47,384 nt of DNA from Bacteroidia bacterium (GCA_025996895.1 BNTW01000011.1:1-47384); one strand, 5' to 3'; positions 15,435-25,459 are shown, numbered from the stretch's first letter. Notes: generated by a model from the sequence alone, not told the origin. Numbers and translations: made by a program.

Positions 15435-16463
15435 TTATTTTTGTCTGTTTTCTTTGTACATGCGTTCAATAATATCGACTACTTTATAGCCTTCGTAGGC
15501 ATTTGTCGTTATTTTCTCTCCCGCTTTATTTTTTAATACATTTACCACATTATCAATCACATAATGGTGATTTTGCGCCGAGCCTTTATAAGCACCGTAG
15601 TCATTTCCCGGATTAGTGGGAGGCAATTCGGGCATTATATAATCTTCTACGTGGCAATACTCGACTTCGTTCATGTATTGCCCGCCGATTTTAATCGTCC
15701 CTTTTTCGCCGATAATCGTAACAGAACTCTCAAAATTCTTGCCAAACACCGAAGTAGAGTAATTAAAAATGCCTATTCCTTCGTTAATAAACTCAAAAGA
15801 AATCGTGCCGGAGTCTTCAAAATCGGTCAAAGTGTGATGATTAAAATCTTCAAACCGGGCCTTAATGTTCTGTATATCACCGAATAACCAATACATTAAA
15901 TCAATAAAATGGGAAAACTGCGTAAATAACGTTCCGCCGTCCAAATCCTGTGTTCCATGCCAACCGCCGGCATGATAATAATTTTCGTCGCGATTCCAAT
16001 AGCAATTAATCTGCACCATAAATATTTTCCCCAATTTTCGACTTTCGATAATCTCTTTTATCCACACGCTGGGAGGCGAATAGCGGTTTTGCATGACACA
16101 AAAAACCTTTTTCTCCTGTTTTTCGGCAGTGAATAAAATCCGTTCCGCATCGGCTGTGTTTAAGGCCATCGGCTTCTCAATCACGACATTATGTCCGGTT
16201 TCCAATCCTTCGACTGCCATAGAGGCATGCAATCCGTTGGGCGTACAGATATTCAGCACATCAAATGATATATTTGAACGGAATAAATGATCCAACGAAT
16301 TGAAAAAAGGGTAGGAGGTAGTCGAAGCAGGAAGATGTAATGTTTCACGAGGCAAAATATCACAAACGGCAACCACTTCGGCCTTCGGATTTCGCTGAAT
16401 CATTTCAATGTGGCGTTTTCCAATATGTCCGCAGCCGGCAACCGCAAATTTTATTTTATTCAT
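15435..16463 (-). CDS. Gfo/Idh/MocA oxidoreductase, WbpB/WlbA-like
   Basis: This is an NAD(P)-dependent sugar oxidoreductase. Seen in 342 residues: Rossmann motif VAGCGHIGKRHIEMI, the substrate-site VIEKPMAL with the conserved EKP near residue 105, and QNRYSPPSVWIKE, WHGTQDLDGGTLFTQFSHFID and DFEDSGTISFEF, which resemble WbpB/WlbA, the 3-dehydrogenase of UDP-GlcNAcA. Such enzymes create a 3-keto sugar for amination. It is the first gene of the glycan operon, behind a strong Bacteroidota promoter and a GGAGAG ribosome-binding site. The exact substrate is not certain, and no second WlbE-type aminotransferase is in the window. Confidence 0.85.
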   Translation of the reverse strand: MNKIKFAVAGCGHIGKRHIEMIQRNPKAEVVAVCDILPRETLHLPASTTSYPFFNSLDHLFRSNISFDVLNICTPNGLHASMAVEGLETGHNVVIEKPMALNTADAERILFTAEKQEKKVFCVMQNRYSPPSVWIKEIIESRKLGKIFMVQINCYWNRDENYYHAGGWHGTQDLDGGTLFTQFSHFIDLMYWLFGDIQNIKARFEDFNHHTLTDFEDSGTISFEFINEGIGIFNYSTSVFGKNFESSVTIIGEKGTIKIGGQYMNEVEYCHVEDYIMPELPPTNPGNDYGAYKGSAQNHHYVIDNVVNVLKNKAGEKITTNAYEGYKVVDIIERMYKENRQK

Positions 16464-16479
16464 ATTTTCTCTCCTTCGA

Positions 16480-16510
16480 CAAAAATAGACAGATTTTTTG
16501 TTTTCTCAAA
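16480..16510 (-). promoter_or_regulatory. Promoter of the glycan operon
   Basis: On the minus strand TTTG (16507-16510), a 19-base spacer and TATTTTTG (16480-16487) match the Bacteroidota housekeeping consensus. A GGAGAG ribosome-binding site follows just before the ATG at 16,463. This is likely the main start for the tightly packed genes down to about 2,953. Confidence 0.75.
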
Positions 16511-16532
16511 CAATTTCGATATTTTTTTTACT

Positions 16533-16685
16533 TTACTCTTTCAACACACTCATCCTATCCTCTCTGTTTTTCACGCGCAGGTAACTCCGGTAACTGCTGA
16601 AGCCCGCCATCAGCCGTATCCGCAGGATACCGAGAACAGGGTAAAGCGTATTGTAAACAACAAAAACGACGCCCGTCAGGATTGC
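16533..16685 (-). pseudogene. Possible C-terminal remnant of a membrane protein
   Basis: About 50 minus-strand codons without an in-frame start read like the end of a membrane protein: a hydrophobic stretch ILTGVVFVVYNTLYPVLGIL, then RIRLMAGFSSYRSYLRVKN and an acidic/basic tail ending VLKE before a stop at 16,533. A stop closes the frame at the 5' side. No family is recognised. It lies between two divergent transcription units whose promoters flank it, so it is probably a leftover; chance coding-like sequence cannot be excluded. Confidence 0.35.
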
Positions 16686-16811
16686 CTAAAAGGCAGGACT
16701 TTACCGGTGTCTGAACTTTGATTTTAGGGTGATTGGTTTGATTGATGATTTGGGTTAGTCGGGTTTTGTCGTAATTTGCAGAAATGGTATTTAACGGCTT
16801 AATCGTTACCC
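16686..16811. other. Intergenic DNA between divergent operons
   Basis: Together with 16,464-16,685 this is a gap of about 410 bases without a complete gene. The part from 16,700 to 16,780 is unusually rich in G and T on the plus strand (TTTGATTTTAGGGTGATTGG and similar). No stable hairpin or RNA gene was recognised. Confidence 0.4.
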
Positions 16812-16843
16812 ATTGGATTGTACGGAAATTTTTTATACTTTTG
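16812..16843 (+). promoter_or_regulatory. Promoter of tkt-rpiB-dxs-trkA-trkH
   Basis: ATTG (16812-16815), a 20-base spacer and TACTTTTG (16836-16843) fit the Bacteroidota consensus, 32 bases upstream of the transketolase ATG. Confidence 0.7.
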
Positions 16844-16875
16844 CAGAAATAAAATAATCATTAAAGAAAAAACAC

Positions 16876-18900
16876 ATGAACGACGTAGAACAATTAAATC
16901 GAGCAGCCGATAATATACGCATTCTGGCTGCATCTATGGTGGAAAAGGCCAAATCAGGGCATCCGGGCGGCGCAATGGGCGGTGCCGATTTTATCAATGT
17001 ATTGTACAGCGAATTTTTAATATATGATCCGGAAAATGCAACCTGGCCGGGACGCGACCGTTTTTTCTTAGATCCGGGACACATGTCGTCCATGTTGTAT
17101 TCCGTTTTAACACTGGCTGACAAATTTACGTTAGACGATTTGAAACAGTTCCGGCAGTGGGGCAGTATTACCCCCGGACATCCTGAGTTGGACGTTTTAC
17201 ACGGTATTGAAAACACGTCGGGGCCTCTGGGACAGGGACATACGTTTGCTGTTGGGGCTGCCATTGCCGCTAAATTTTTGCAAGCAAAAACAAAACGGAC
17301 GACCGGCCAAAAAATTTATGCGTACATTTCGGACGGTGGCGTGCAGGAAGAAATTTCGCAGGGTGCAGGACGTATTGCGGGACATTTGGGATTGAACAAC
17401 TTGATTATGTTTTACGATTCGAACGATATACAACTTTCTACTTCGGTTGATGCAGTCAGCAGCGAGAATGTAGGAATGAAATATGAAGCATGGGGGTGGA
17501 AAGTCGTAACTATCGACGGCAACGACGCGCTTCAAATCCGTAAAGCATTGCAGAACGCACAAAAGGAAACCGAACGGCCGACGCTGATTATTGGCAAAAC
17601 CGTGATGGGCAAAGGTGCGCGCACGACCGACGGCAGTTCGTTTGAAGGAAAATGTGCCACACATGGTATGCCTTTGGGTGAATCGGGCGCTTGTTTTAAG
17701 GAAAGTATCAAAAACTTGGGCGGAAATCCCGGCGAGCCATTTCAAATTTTTCCCGAAACGGCGGAATTATACGCTAAACGTAAAGCCGAATTGCAGAAAA
17801 TCGTAGCACAAAAGATAGCGGACGAAAACGCTTGGGCAAAAGCAAATCCCGAAACGGCAGCGAAATTACATACCTGGCTATACGAAAAATCGCCTAAAAT
17901 CGAATGGACAGCGATACAGCAAAAACCCGGACAAGCAACCCGTGCGGCTTCGGCAACGATTTTGTCGTATTTGGCCAAACACGTGGAAAATATGATCGTG
18001 TCTTCGGCCGACTTGTCCAACTCCGACAAGACGGATGGATTTTTGAAAGAGACAAAAGCAATGACCCGAAACGATTTTTCGGGCGCGTTTTTGCAAGCCG
18101 GTGTTTCCGAATTGACCATGGCCTGCCTGTGTATCGGAATGGCGTTGTACGGTGGGGTTATTCCCGCTTGCGGAACGTTCTTTGTGTTCTCCGATTATAT
18201 GAAGCCTGCGGTGCGTATGGCGGCATTAATGGAACTTCCGGTGAAATTTATCTGGACGCACGACGCTTTCCGCGTGGGTGAAGACGGCCCAACGCACGAG
18301 CCGGTGGAACAAGAAGCGCAAATCCGCTTGATGGAAAAGCTGAAAAATCATAAGGGCAACAATTCGATGTTGGTGCTTCGTCCCGCCGATGTGCAAGAAA
18401 CAACTGTCGCCTGGAAATTGGCGATGGAAAACACGCACACGCCGACGGCTCTGATTTTGTCGCGTCAGAATATTACCGATCTTCCGACGAAAGGCAATCG
18501 CTACGAAGATGCCTTGCAATCGGCCAAAGGTGCATACATTGTGGAATGCGACGGTTATGCCGATGTTATTTTGCTGGCTTCCGGATCGGAAGTGGCCACA
18601 TTAGTCGAAGGCGCGGCGTTGTTGCGCAAAGACGGCGTGAAAGTGCGGATTGTGTCCGTTCCTTCCGAAGGATTGTTTAGAAGCCAACCGCAAGAATATC
18701 AGGACAATGTAATTATTCCGGGTAAGAAAATTTTCGGATTGACAGCCGGTTTGCCGGTCAATCTCTTAGGATTAGTCGGCTCGAACGGCAAAATCTGGGG
18801 ATTGGAATCATTCGGATTTTCCGCACCTTATAAAGTGTTGGATGAAAAGTTGGGTTTCACCGCCGAGAATGTTTATAAACAAGTAAAATCAATATTATAA
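16876..18900 (+). CDS. tkt: Transketolase
   Basis: This is the ThDP- and Mg-dependent enzyme of the non-oxidative pentose phosphate pathway, moving two-carbon units between sugar phosphates. Seen in 674 residues: KSGHPGGAMGGADF with the cofactor histidine, GPLGQGHTFAVGAA, the ThDP motif in the Bacteroidota form ISDGGVQEEISQGAGR followed by FYDSNDIQLS, HDAFRVGEDGPTHEPVEQ in the Pyr domain, and LASGSEVATLVEGA in the C-domain. Length and motif order are those of a complete transketolase. It begins a plus-strand run with rpiB only 6 bases downstream. It contrasts with the split transketolase of the glycan locus. Confidence 0.96.
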   Translation: MNDVEQLNRAADNIRILAASMVEKAKSGHPGGAMGGADFINVLYSEFLIYDPENATWPGRDRFFLDPGHMSSMLYSVLTLADKFTLDDLKQFRQWGSITPGHPELDVLHGIENTSGPLGQGHTFAVGAAIAAKFLQAKTKRTTGQKIYAYISDGGVQEEISQGAGRIAGHLGLNNLIMFYDSNDIQLSTSVDAVSSENVGMKYEAWGWKVVTIDGNDALQIRKALQNAQKETERPTLIIGKTVMGKGARTTDGSSFEGKCATHGMPLGESGACFKESIKNLGGNPGEPFQIFPETAELYAKRKAELQKIVAQKIADENAWAKANPETAAKLHTWLYEKSPKIEWTAIQQKPGQATRAASATILSYLAKHVENMIVSSADLSNSDKTDGFLKETKAMTRNDFSGAFLQAGVSELTMACLCIGMALYGGVIPACGTFFVFSDYMKPAVRMAALMELPVKFIWTHDAFRVGEDGPTHEPVEQEAQIRLMEKLKNHKGNNSMLVLRPADVQETTVAWKLAMENTHTPTALILSRQNITDLPTKGNRYEDALQSAKGAYIVECDGYADVILLASGSEVATLVEGAALLRKDGVKVRIVSVPSEGLFRSQPQEYQDNVIIPGKKIFGLTAGLPVNLLGLVGSNGKIWGLESFGFSAPYKVLDEKLGFTAENVYKQVKSIL

Positions 18901-18906
18901 AAAAAT

Positions 18907-19356
18907 ATGGAAAATATTGATAATCTTCGGATTGGGCTGGCGGCCGACCATGCCGGTTATGAGTTGAAAGAATTTATTCGCGTATTGCTGGATAAAGCCG
19001 GAATTCCGTACATCGACTACGGTACCTACACCACCGAAAGCTCAAATTATGCCAATTATGGGCATAAATTGGCCGAAGCGATTGAAAAAGAAGAAGTCAA
19101 TCGTGGTATCGGCATTTGTGGAAGCGGAAACGGTATCAATATCACGCTCAATCGTCATAAGGCTGTCCGTTCGGCATTGTGCTGGGACGAACAAATCACC
19201 TATTTGGCACGTGCGCATAACGATGCCAATGTGCTGGCTTTGCCCGGACGTTTCCTGTCGTTGGATTTGGCGCAAAAAATGGTAGATGTTTTTCTGCATA
19301 CACCGTTTGAAGGCGGACGTCATCAGGAACGAGTGGATGATATCAATGTATGCTGA
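18907..19356 (+). CDS. rpiB: Ribose-5-phosphate isomerase B
   Basis: This cytoplasmic RpiB/LacAB family isomerase interconverts ribose 5-phosphate and ribulose 5-phosphate. Seen in 149 residues: GLAADHAGYELKE at the N-terminus with the phosphate-binding DHAG, GIGICGSGNGINI with the catalytic-base cysteine, and AHNDANVLALPGRF followed by FEGGRHQERV. It follows tkt closely and precedes dxs by about 21 bases. Its product feeds transketolase, so the pairing makes metabolic sense. Confidence 0.95.
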   Translation: MENIDNLRIGLAADHAGYELKEFIRVLLDKAGIPYIDYGTYTTESSNYANYGHKLAEAIEKEEVNRGIGICGSGNGINITLNRHKAVRSALCWDEQITYLARAHNDANVLALPGRFLSLDLAQKMVDVFLHTPFEGGRHQERVDDINVC

Positions 19357-19377
19357 TTTTGTGGAATATTTTTAATT

Positions 19378-21270
19378 ATGTCTGAAACTTCGGAATTTAA
19401 ACTATTATCAAAAATAGATAGTCCGGCCGATTTGCGGAAGTTGAAACCGGAACAATTGGAACAGGTTTGCCGGGAATTGAGGCAGTATATCATTAATGTA
19501 TTGGCTGAAAATCCGGGGCATTTCGGGGCGAGTTTGGGAAGTGTCGAATTGACTGTCGCTTTGCATTATGTCATGAATACGCCCTACGATAAAATTGTTT
19601 GGGACGTCGGTCATCAGGCCTACGGACACAAGATATTGACCGGCCGGCGCGACGCTTTCAAAACACTTCGGAAATTCGGTGGAATCAGCGGGTTTCCCAA
19701 TCCGCAGGAAAGTGAATACGATGCTTTCATTGCCGGACATGCTTCCAATTCGATTTCGGCTGCGTTGGGAATGGCGATTGCTTCCCAGCTCAAAAAGGAA
19801 AACCGGAAAATCGTTGCGGTCATCGGCGACGGCTCAATGACGGGCGGTCTGGCTTTTGAAGGCCTAAACAATGCATCGTCTGCCCCAAATGATTTGCTGA
19901 TTATCTTGAACGACAACAACATGGCCATCGACCGGCCGGTGGGCGGATTGAGCCAGTCGTTAGTCCGCATTACGACTTCGCAACTCTATAATAATATCCG
20001 TTTCAAAATTTATAAATTTTTCCGGAAACACGGTTTGATTCAGGATAAGGGCAAAGGATTTATCCTGCGTTTCAACAACAGCTTGAAAGCTCTTTTGACG
20101 AAGCAACACAATGCGTTTGAAGGATTTAACATTCGTTATTTCGGGCCTATCGACGGCCACGACATTAAGGGGTTGGTCAAAGTGTTGGAAGACATCAAGG
20201 AAATGAAAGGACCGAAATTGCTGCATATTCACACGAAAAAAGGGAAAGGGTTTGAGCCGGCCGAAAATGACGCAACGCTGTGGCATGCACCGGGAAAATT
20301 CAATCCCGAAACCGGTAAACGCATTCTTTCTCCGTCTAAAGACGATCGCCAATTGTATCAGGACGTTTTTGGCCATACATTGGTGGAATTGGCAAAGCAA
20401 AACGACAAAATTGTGGGAATTACACCCGCTATGCCGACCGGCTGTTCGATGTCGTTTTTAATGAAGGAAATGCCCGACCGAACGTTTGATGTGGGAATTG
20501 CCGAAGGACACGCCGTTACGTTTTCCGCCGGATTGGCGAAAGAAGGCTTTTTGCCTTTCTGCAACATTTATTCGTCGTTCATGCAACGCGCGTATGATAA
20601 TATCATTCACGACGCCGCTTTGCAAAACCTGGATATGGTGCTTTGTTTAGACCGCGCCGGATTGGTTGGCGAAGACGGTGCAACACATCACGGCGCGCTG
20701 GATTTGGCTTATTTACGCTGTATTCCGAACATCACGATTGCTTCTCCGTTGAACGAAATCGACTTGCGCAATTTGATGTACACTGCTTCCCAACCGCATC
20801 AGGGCGTTTTTGCAATCCGCTATCCGCGCGGGAAAGGCGAATTAAAGGATTGGGAACGTCCGTTTGAAATTTTGCCTGTCGGCAAAGGACGGAAACTCAA
20901 AGACGGAAAAGATGTTGCAGTCATCAGTATCGGGACGATTGGAAGTGTTGTAACAGAGGCGATTAAGAAAGCGGAAAAAACCGGGATGAATGTTGCGCAT
21001 TACGATATAATTTATCTGAAACCGATAGACAAGGAATTGTTGCACGAAGTCGGCAAAAACTACCGGCGCGTGATTACGGTCGAAAACGGAACCATCCAAG
21101 GCGGATTGGGAACAGCCATCATGGAATTTATGGTTGAAAACGGCTATTCGCCCGAAATCAAACGTATGGGTATTCCCGATAAATTTATTCCGCACGGCTC
21201 TATTCCCGAATTACATAAATTTTGTGGAATAGACGCGGACAGTATTGCCAACGAGTTGATAAATACATAA
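19378..21270 (+). CDS. dxs: 1-deoxy-D-xylulose-5-phosphate synthase
   Basis: This is the first enzyme of the MEP isoprenoid pathway; it condenses pyruvate and glyceraldehyde 3-phosphate using ThDP. Seen in 630 residues: [35 protein letters not shown], the ThDP motif [18 protein letters not shown] ending [24 protein letters not shown] with the activating glutamate, and [15 protein letters not shown]. Length is typical. It lies in a co-directional run with trkA beginning 2 bases after the stop. Isoprenoids include undecaprenyl phosphate, the carrier for the glycan exported by the neighbouring locus, but that link is only general. Confidence 0.96.
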   Translation: MSETSEFKLLSKIDSPADLRKLKPEQLEQVCRELRQYIINVLAENPGHFGASLGSVELTVALHYVMNTPYDKIVWDVGHQAYGHKILTGRRDAFKTLRKFGGISGFPNPQESEYDAFIAGHASNSISAALGMAIASQLKKENRKIVAVIGDGSMTGGLAFEGLNNASSAPNDLLIILNDNNMAIDRPVGGLSQSLVRITTSQLYNNIRFKIYKFFRKHGLIQDKGKGFILRFNNSLKALLTKQHNAFEGFNIRYFGPIDGHDIKGLVKVLEDIKEMKGPKLLHIHTKKGKGFEPAENDATLWHAPGKFNPETGKRILSPSKDDRQLYQDVFGHTLVELAKQNDKIVGITPAMPTGCSMSFLMKEMPDRTFDVGIAEGHAVTFSAGLAKEGFLPFCNIYSSFMQRAYDNIIHDAALQNLDMVLCLDRAGLVGEDGATHHGALDLAYLRCIPNITIASPLNEIDLRNLMYTASQPHQGVFAIRYPRGKGELKDWERPFEILPVGKGRKLKDGKDVAVISIGTIGSVVTEAIKKAEKTGMNVAHYDIIYLKPIDKELLHEVGKNYRRVITVENGTIQGGLGTAIMEFMVENGYSPEIKRMGIPDKFIPHGSIPELHKFCGIDADSIANELINT

Positions 21271-21272
21271 AA

Positions 21273-22604
21273 ATGAAAATTCTTATTGTCGGAGCGGGTG
21301 AAGTAGGCACACATTTGTCAAAACTGCTTTCAAAGGAAGACCAGGATATTATTCTGATGGACCAGAATGATGAAAAACTGAATTTTCCGAGCAGTTTTGA
21401 GATTATGACGGTGCAGGGAAATCCGACTTCCATTCAGGATTTGAAATCGGCCGGAGTGAAGGATGCGGATATGTTTATTGCCGTAACTCCTGAAGAATCA
21501 ACGAATATCACCGCTTGCCTGCTGTCGCATAATTTGGGTGCGAAGAAGACCATTGCACGGATTGATAATGACGAATATTTGCAGGAACGAAACACGGAAT
21601 TTTTTGCCCAATTGGGCGTGGATTCCCTGATTTGTCCCGAAACACTGGCAGCGAAAGAAATTATCAGTGCGCTAAAACAGCCTTGGACACGCCAATGGTG
21701 GGACATTGCCAACGGAAAACTCATTTTGCTCGGTACAAAAGTGCGCGATAACGCTGCAATTGTAAATAAATATTTGTATGAATTGGGCAACGAAGAACGG
21801 ATTTACCACATTGTAGCCATCAAACGAAACCGGGAAACGATTATTCCGCGCGGCACAGACCAGATTCTTTCGGGCGACATTGTGTATTTTACTACGACCA
21901 AAGAACACATCGACCGTGTCAAGTCGTTTGCCGGAAAGGAAAATATTCACGTACGGAAAATCACCATTATGGGTGGAAGCCGGATTGCCCTGCGTGTGTG
22001 CGAACGCATGCCTAACGTCGATATTAAGTTATTGGAAATCAATAAGGAAAAGAGTTATCGATTGGCGGAAAAAGTCGATAATAATGTTATGGTGATTAAC
22101 GGCGACGGCCGAAACACCGATTTGCTGATACAGGAAAACATCAAAAATTGCGATGCTTTTATTGCTTTGACAGACAATTCGGAAACGAACATTTTGGCCT
22201 GTGTGGCTGCTAAAAATTTCGGCGTGCCTAAAACTATTGCGCAAGTTGAAAATCTGGATTATATCCAGATGGCGGAAAAATTAGACATCGGTTCGATTAT
22301 CAATAAAAAACTGATTGCATCGAGCCACATTTACCGTTTCCTGTTGCAGGCTGATGTTTCAACCGTGAAATGTTTGGCTTTTGCCAACGCCGACGTGGCG
22401 GAATTAGTTGCCCGTGCTAATTCCAAAATCACGAAAAAACCGGTGAAAGACTTACGGTTGCCGAAAGACATCACGCTGGGCGGACGCATTCAGGGCACGA
22501 AAGTGGAAATTATCACTGGCGACACGCAGATTGAGGCAGGCGACCATGTGTTGGTTTTCTGCTTGAACACCGCGATGCGCAAAATCGAAGATTATTTTAA
22601 TTGA
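21273..22604 (+). CDS. trkA: Trk potassium uptake NAD-binding protein TrkA
   Basis: This cytoplasmic regulatory subunit of the Trk K+ channel binds NAD(H)/ATP and gates TrkH. Seen in 443 residues: two RCK repeats, each with a Rossmann start (KILIVGAGEVGTHLSKLLS at residue 2, KITIMGGSRIALRVCERM near 230), each followed by a TrkA-C domain (RDNAAIVNKYL and GDTQIEAGDHVLVF). I start at the ATG at 21,273; the open frame runs 17 codons further upstream inside dxs but KILIVGAG begins right after this ATG. The stop lies 5 bases before the trkH ATG, so the channel pair is coupled. Confidence 0.95.
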   Translation: MKILIVGAGEVGTHLSKLLSKEDQDIILMDQNDEKLNFPSSFEIMTVQGNPTSIQDLKSAGVKDADMFIAVTPEESTNITACLLSHNLGAKKTIARIDNDEYLQERNTEFFAQLGVDSLICPETLAAKEIISALKQPWTRQWWDIANGKLILLGTKVRDNAAIVNKYLYELGNEERIYHIVAIKRNRETIIPRGTDQILSGDIVYFTTTKEHIDRVKSFAGKENIHVRKITIMGGSRIALRVCERMPNVDIKLLEINKEKSYRLAEKVDNNVMVINGDGRNTDLLIQENIKNCDAFIALTDNSETNILACVAAKNFGVPKTIAQVENLDYIQMAEKLDIGSIINKKLIASSHIYRFLLQADVSTVKCLAFANADVAELVARANSKITKKPVKDLRLPKDITLGGRIQGTKVEIITGDTQIEAGDHVLVFCLNTAMRKIEDYFN

Positions 22605-22609
22605 TTAGT

Positions 22610-24073
22610 ATGCAAGGCCCCGGCATTCATTGGAAATTTGTGGTCATAACGGTCGGTTATATCATTTTAATAGAGGCCTTGTTTCTGTTTCTCTCTGCCG
22701 GCGTAGCTTACTATTATCATGGCTCAGATGTGCCGTCGATGTTATTATCTGCCGGAATAGCTTTTGTCTTCGGGTGGGTCTGCGTGCTTTCGATGGGTGT
22801 CCGTAGCAAAATCACTTTTATCGGGAAAAAAGAAGGCTACATCACCGTTGCGTTGAGCTGGATTTTATTTTCCTTTTTCGGGGCTTTCCCTTTCTATTTC
22901 AGTGGAGTAACGCCCGATTTTACGGACGCATTTTTCGAATCCGCTTCGGGACTTACAACTACCGGTGCAACCATTTTGACGGACATTGATATAGCTCCCA
23001 AAGGCATTTTATTTTGGCGCAGCCTGCTGCAATGGCTGGGTGGTATGGGAATTATCGTTTTTTCTCTGGCTTTGTTGCCGTTGCTGGGTGGGGAAGCTGC
23101 CCAATTATTCGATGCCGAATCGACGGGATTGACGCACGATAAATTTCGTCCGCGCGTATCGCAAATGGCTAAACGACTGTGGGGCATGTATATACTCTTC
23201 ACGCTCATTGTGGTAGTTCTTCTTTCGTTGGGGCCGATGGGTTGGTATGATGCTGTCTGTCATGGCTTTACAACCATTTCTACCGGTGGCTTTTCGACCA
23301 AAGACGCAAGTATTTCCTACTGGAATTCCGTTTATACCGAGTCGGTAGTCATTATTTTTATGATGCTCGGTGCCATTAATTTTACGTTGCTCTATTTTTT
23401 ATTTTTCAAAGCAAAAATCAAGCAGTTTTTTCAGGACGAAGAATTGCGTTGGTTTCTGGCCATTATCCTCATTTCAACTTTTCTGATTGCTGTCGGATTG
23501 TTTTTTCAAAAACACCATGGTTTCCTGCACTCGTTCCGCACCGCATTTTTTCAGGTGGTTTCGATTATCACGACGACCGGTTTTTCGACCGAAGGCTTTT
23601 CGTATTGGGGTGCGTTTTATCTGATTGTATTCTTGTTCCTGATGATTGTCTGCGGTTGTGCCGGCTCAACCAGCGGCGGATTGAAAGTGGTACGTGCCGT
23701 CGGGTTAGTCAAAAGTACGATGAGCGAATTTCAACGCCTGCTACACCCGCGTGCGATTATTCCGGTGCGATTGAACGGTAAAGCCATATCATTTTCCGTC
23801 GTTCAACGCTTGCTGGCCTTCGCTTTTCTTTACATTTCCATTATTTTTGTCAGTTGCGGTGTCCTGACCTTTGTCGGTATTCCATTTGTTGAATCCTTAG
23901 GTGCTTGCGTTACGGCAATGAGCAATGTCGGCCCCGGTTTCGGCACGCTGGAAGTTACCTTTGTCTCTATTCCCATCTTCGCCAAATGGTATTTATCCTT
24001 CCTCATGATTGTCGGCCGTCTGGAAATCTTTACAATATTGATATTATTCACACCGGAATTTTGGAGAAGATAA
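22610..24073 (+). CDS. trkH: Trk potassium uptake channel TrkH
   Basis: This inner-membrane K+ channel subunit works with TrkA. Seen in about 488 residues: many transmembrane segments and four pore loops with the selectivity-filter glycines, SASGLTTTGATI, STGGFSTKD, TTTGFSTEGF and SNVGPGFGTL. The GLTTTGAT loop is the best conserved. Start is the ATG at 22,610, 5 bases after trkA; a TTG at 22,601 would overlap trkA. It ends 3 bases from the convergent comEC gene. Confidence 0.95.
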   Translation: MQGPGIHWKFVVITVGYIILIEALFLFLSAGVAYYYHGSDVPSMLLSAGIAFVFGWVCVLSMGVRSKITFIGKKEGYITVALSWILFSFFGAFPFYFSGVTPDFTDAFFESASGLTTTGATILTDIDIAPKGILFWRSLLQWLGGMGIIVFSLALLPLLGGEAAQLFDAESTGLTHDKFRPRVSQMAKRLWGMYILFTLIVVVLLSLGPMGWYDAVCHGFTTISTGGFSTKDASISYWNSVYTESVVIIFMMLGAINFTLLYFLFFKAKIKQFFQDEELRWFLAIILISTFLIAVGLFFQKHHGFLHSFRTAFFQVVSIITTTGFSTEGFSYWGAFYLIVFLFLMIVCGCAGSTSGGLKVVRAVGLVKSTMSEFQRLLHPRAIIPVRLNGKAISFSVVQRLLAFAFLYISIIFVSCGVLTFVGIPFVESLGACVTAMSNVGPGFGTLEVTFVSIPIFAKWYLSFLMIVGRLEIFTILILFTPEFWRR

Positions 24074-24076
24074 TAC

Positions 24077-25453
24077 CTACCCAATTCTGTCCAGCTCCCG
24101 CACAATTCCGATAAACAACTCCAATGTTTGATTTAAAGGCCACATCATTATCGTCCATTCACCAAATATAAAATACAACAACAGGGAGAACGGAATAAGC
24201 AATAAGAGAATGGTGGTCAATGGAATGAGCAATAAATTAGTGATCAAAAATAAGACAGGGAAACGGCGAAAATAGTAAAGCGTGAGCGGAAGAACACCGG
24301 TTTGCGCAGCAATGGAAACAGCAATCAATTCCCAGAGGTATTTGATTAATGGATTCCGGCTTTCGTAGATTTTCGCTAAAGGCAGATAAAAAAGGATGAT
24401 AGCTATGACCGCTGAAAAACTCAATTGAAAACCGGCATCGAACAGGTATAACGGATTGAACAACAACATGAAAAAGGCAGCGACAGCAACGGTGTTTAAA
24501 CTGAACGAGTGATAGGAAAACAGGTCGCCGGCAATCCAAATACTCATCATCAGGGCGGCGCGGATGACCGACGGTGAGAATCCGGTCAGAAAGGCAAAGC
24601 CCCAAATCAGCGGGAGAAGCAAGAGATGTTTAAAAAATTTCCCCCTTCGTGAGTTTCCGATAAAAGACAACAGACCATAGAGCATTCCGAACAAAATGGA
24701 AAAATGTGTTCCGCTGATGGCCAAAATATGTGCAGCCCCAATCCGGTTGAAGGCTTGACGCAAATCCTCGTCGATACTGTCGCGATAACCGAACATCAGC
24801 GCGGCCGCGAGAGAATAGGCATCCGGATCAGGAACAATGATTTGCAAATGCTTCAACAACATTCGTCGAACGGATAGGGCTTGTAATAAAACGGAAAATG
24901 AGGTTTTTTGTTCTTTTTCCAACTGCCAATCACTCTGACGGACAAACGCTGTAGCCGAAATCGACTGTTTTCGCAAATAAGGCAGGGGCGATTGAAAATC
25001 CGCATAAAAAACCAAATAATCGCCGGCGACAAGTTGTTCGGACAAACTGTCGATAGGAAGATAAATATAAACCGTTTTTTCTGCGGACGTGATCCGGACT
25101 TTACAACGGTAAGTCTTTGGTTTCCGCACAGGCTCTTCCATCACGCAGCCTTTGTAAAAATCCGTTTCCAAACCGGGTGACCAATCCGATTTTTCCCACG
25201 CTTGCTGTGTCAGAAAAGCACCGGAAACAATGGTTAGCAAAGCCAAGCCCAAACCGAATAAATAACGAAAATCGTAGATCCGATTGATTTTCGGCAAAAA
25301 AGAAAGGAACAAAACCACAACGGCCACCGTCGAAACCGGCAAAAACCAAACAGCAATATCTGTCTGTGTCTGAAGAATAATTCCCAGAATAAAGAACAAG
25401 ACCATTCGTAGAAAAGGAGACAGAGGCATGGTTAAGGCGGAAAAGTTAAACAA
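24077..25453 (-). CDS. comEC: ComEC/Rec2-family membrane protein (no lactamase domain)
   Basis: The family forms the inner-membrane DNA-uptake channel for transformation. Seen in 458 residues: N-terminal transmembrane segments with a DUF4131-like beta domain (about residues 80-180), then the competence core with AAALMFGYRDSIDEDLRQAF, HILAISGTHFSILFGMLYGL (family hallmark) and several hydrophobic helices. It ends after this core and lacks the metallo-beta-lactamase domain of Bacillus-type ComEC, so it is a short form. It follows rpe by 6 bases, an arrangement that I recall as common in Bacteroidales. An ATG eight codons downstream is an alternative start. Confidence 0.85.
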   Translation of the reverse strand: MFNFSALTMPLSPFLRMVLFFILGIILQTQTDIAVWFLPVSTVAVVVLFLSFLPKINRIYDFRYLFGLGLALLTIVSGAFLTQQAWEKSDWSPGLETDFYKGCVMEEPVRKPKTYRCKVRITSAEKTVYIYLPIDSLSEQLVAGDYLVFYADFQSPLPYLRKQSISATAFVRQSDWQLEKEQKTSFSVLLQALSVRRMLLKHLQIIVPDPDAYSLAAALMFGYRDSIDEDLRQAFNRIGAAHILAISGTHFSILFGMLYGLLSFIGNSRRGKFFKHLLLLPLIWGFAFLTGFSPSVIRAALMMSIWIAGDLFSYHSFSLNTVAVAAFFMLLFNPLYLFDAGFQLSFSAVIAIILFYLPLAKIYESRNPLIKYLWELIAVSIAAQTGVLPLTLYYFRRFPVLFLITNLLLIPLTTILLLLIPFSLLLYFIFGEWTIMMWPLNQTLELFIGIVRELDRIG

Positions 25454-25459
25454 TCGGGG

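Noticed and set aside
16338..16353. TGTTTCACG half-match to a parS site (TGTTNCACGTGAAACA) inside the oxidoreductase gene
   Set aside because: Only one half matches, and it is far from parAB; no full palindrome is present.
19960..20400. Minus-strand open frame of 146 codons within dxs
   Set aside because: It is antisense to conserved Dxs sequence, with no start signals.
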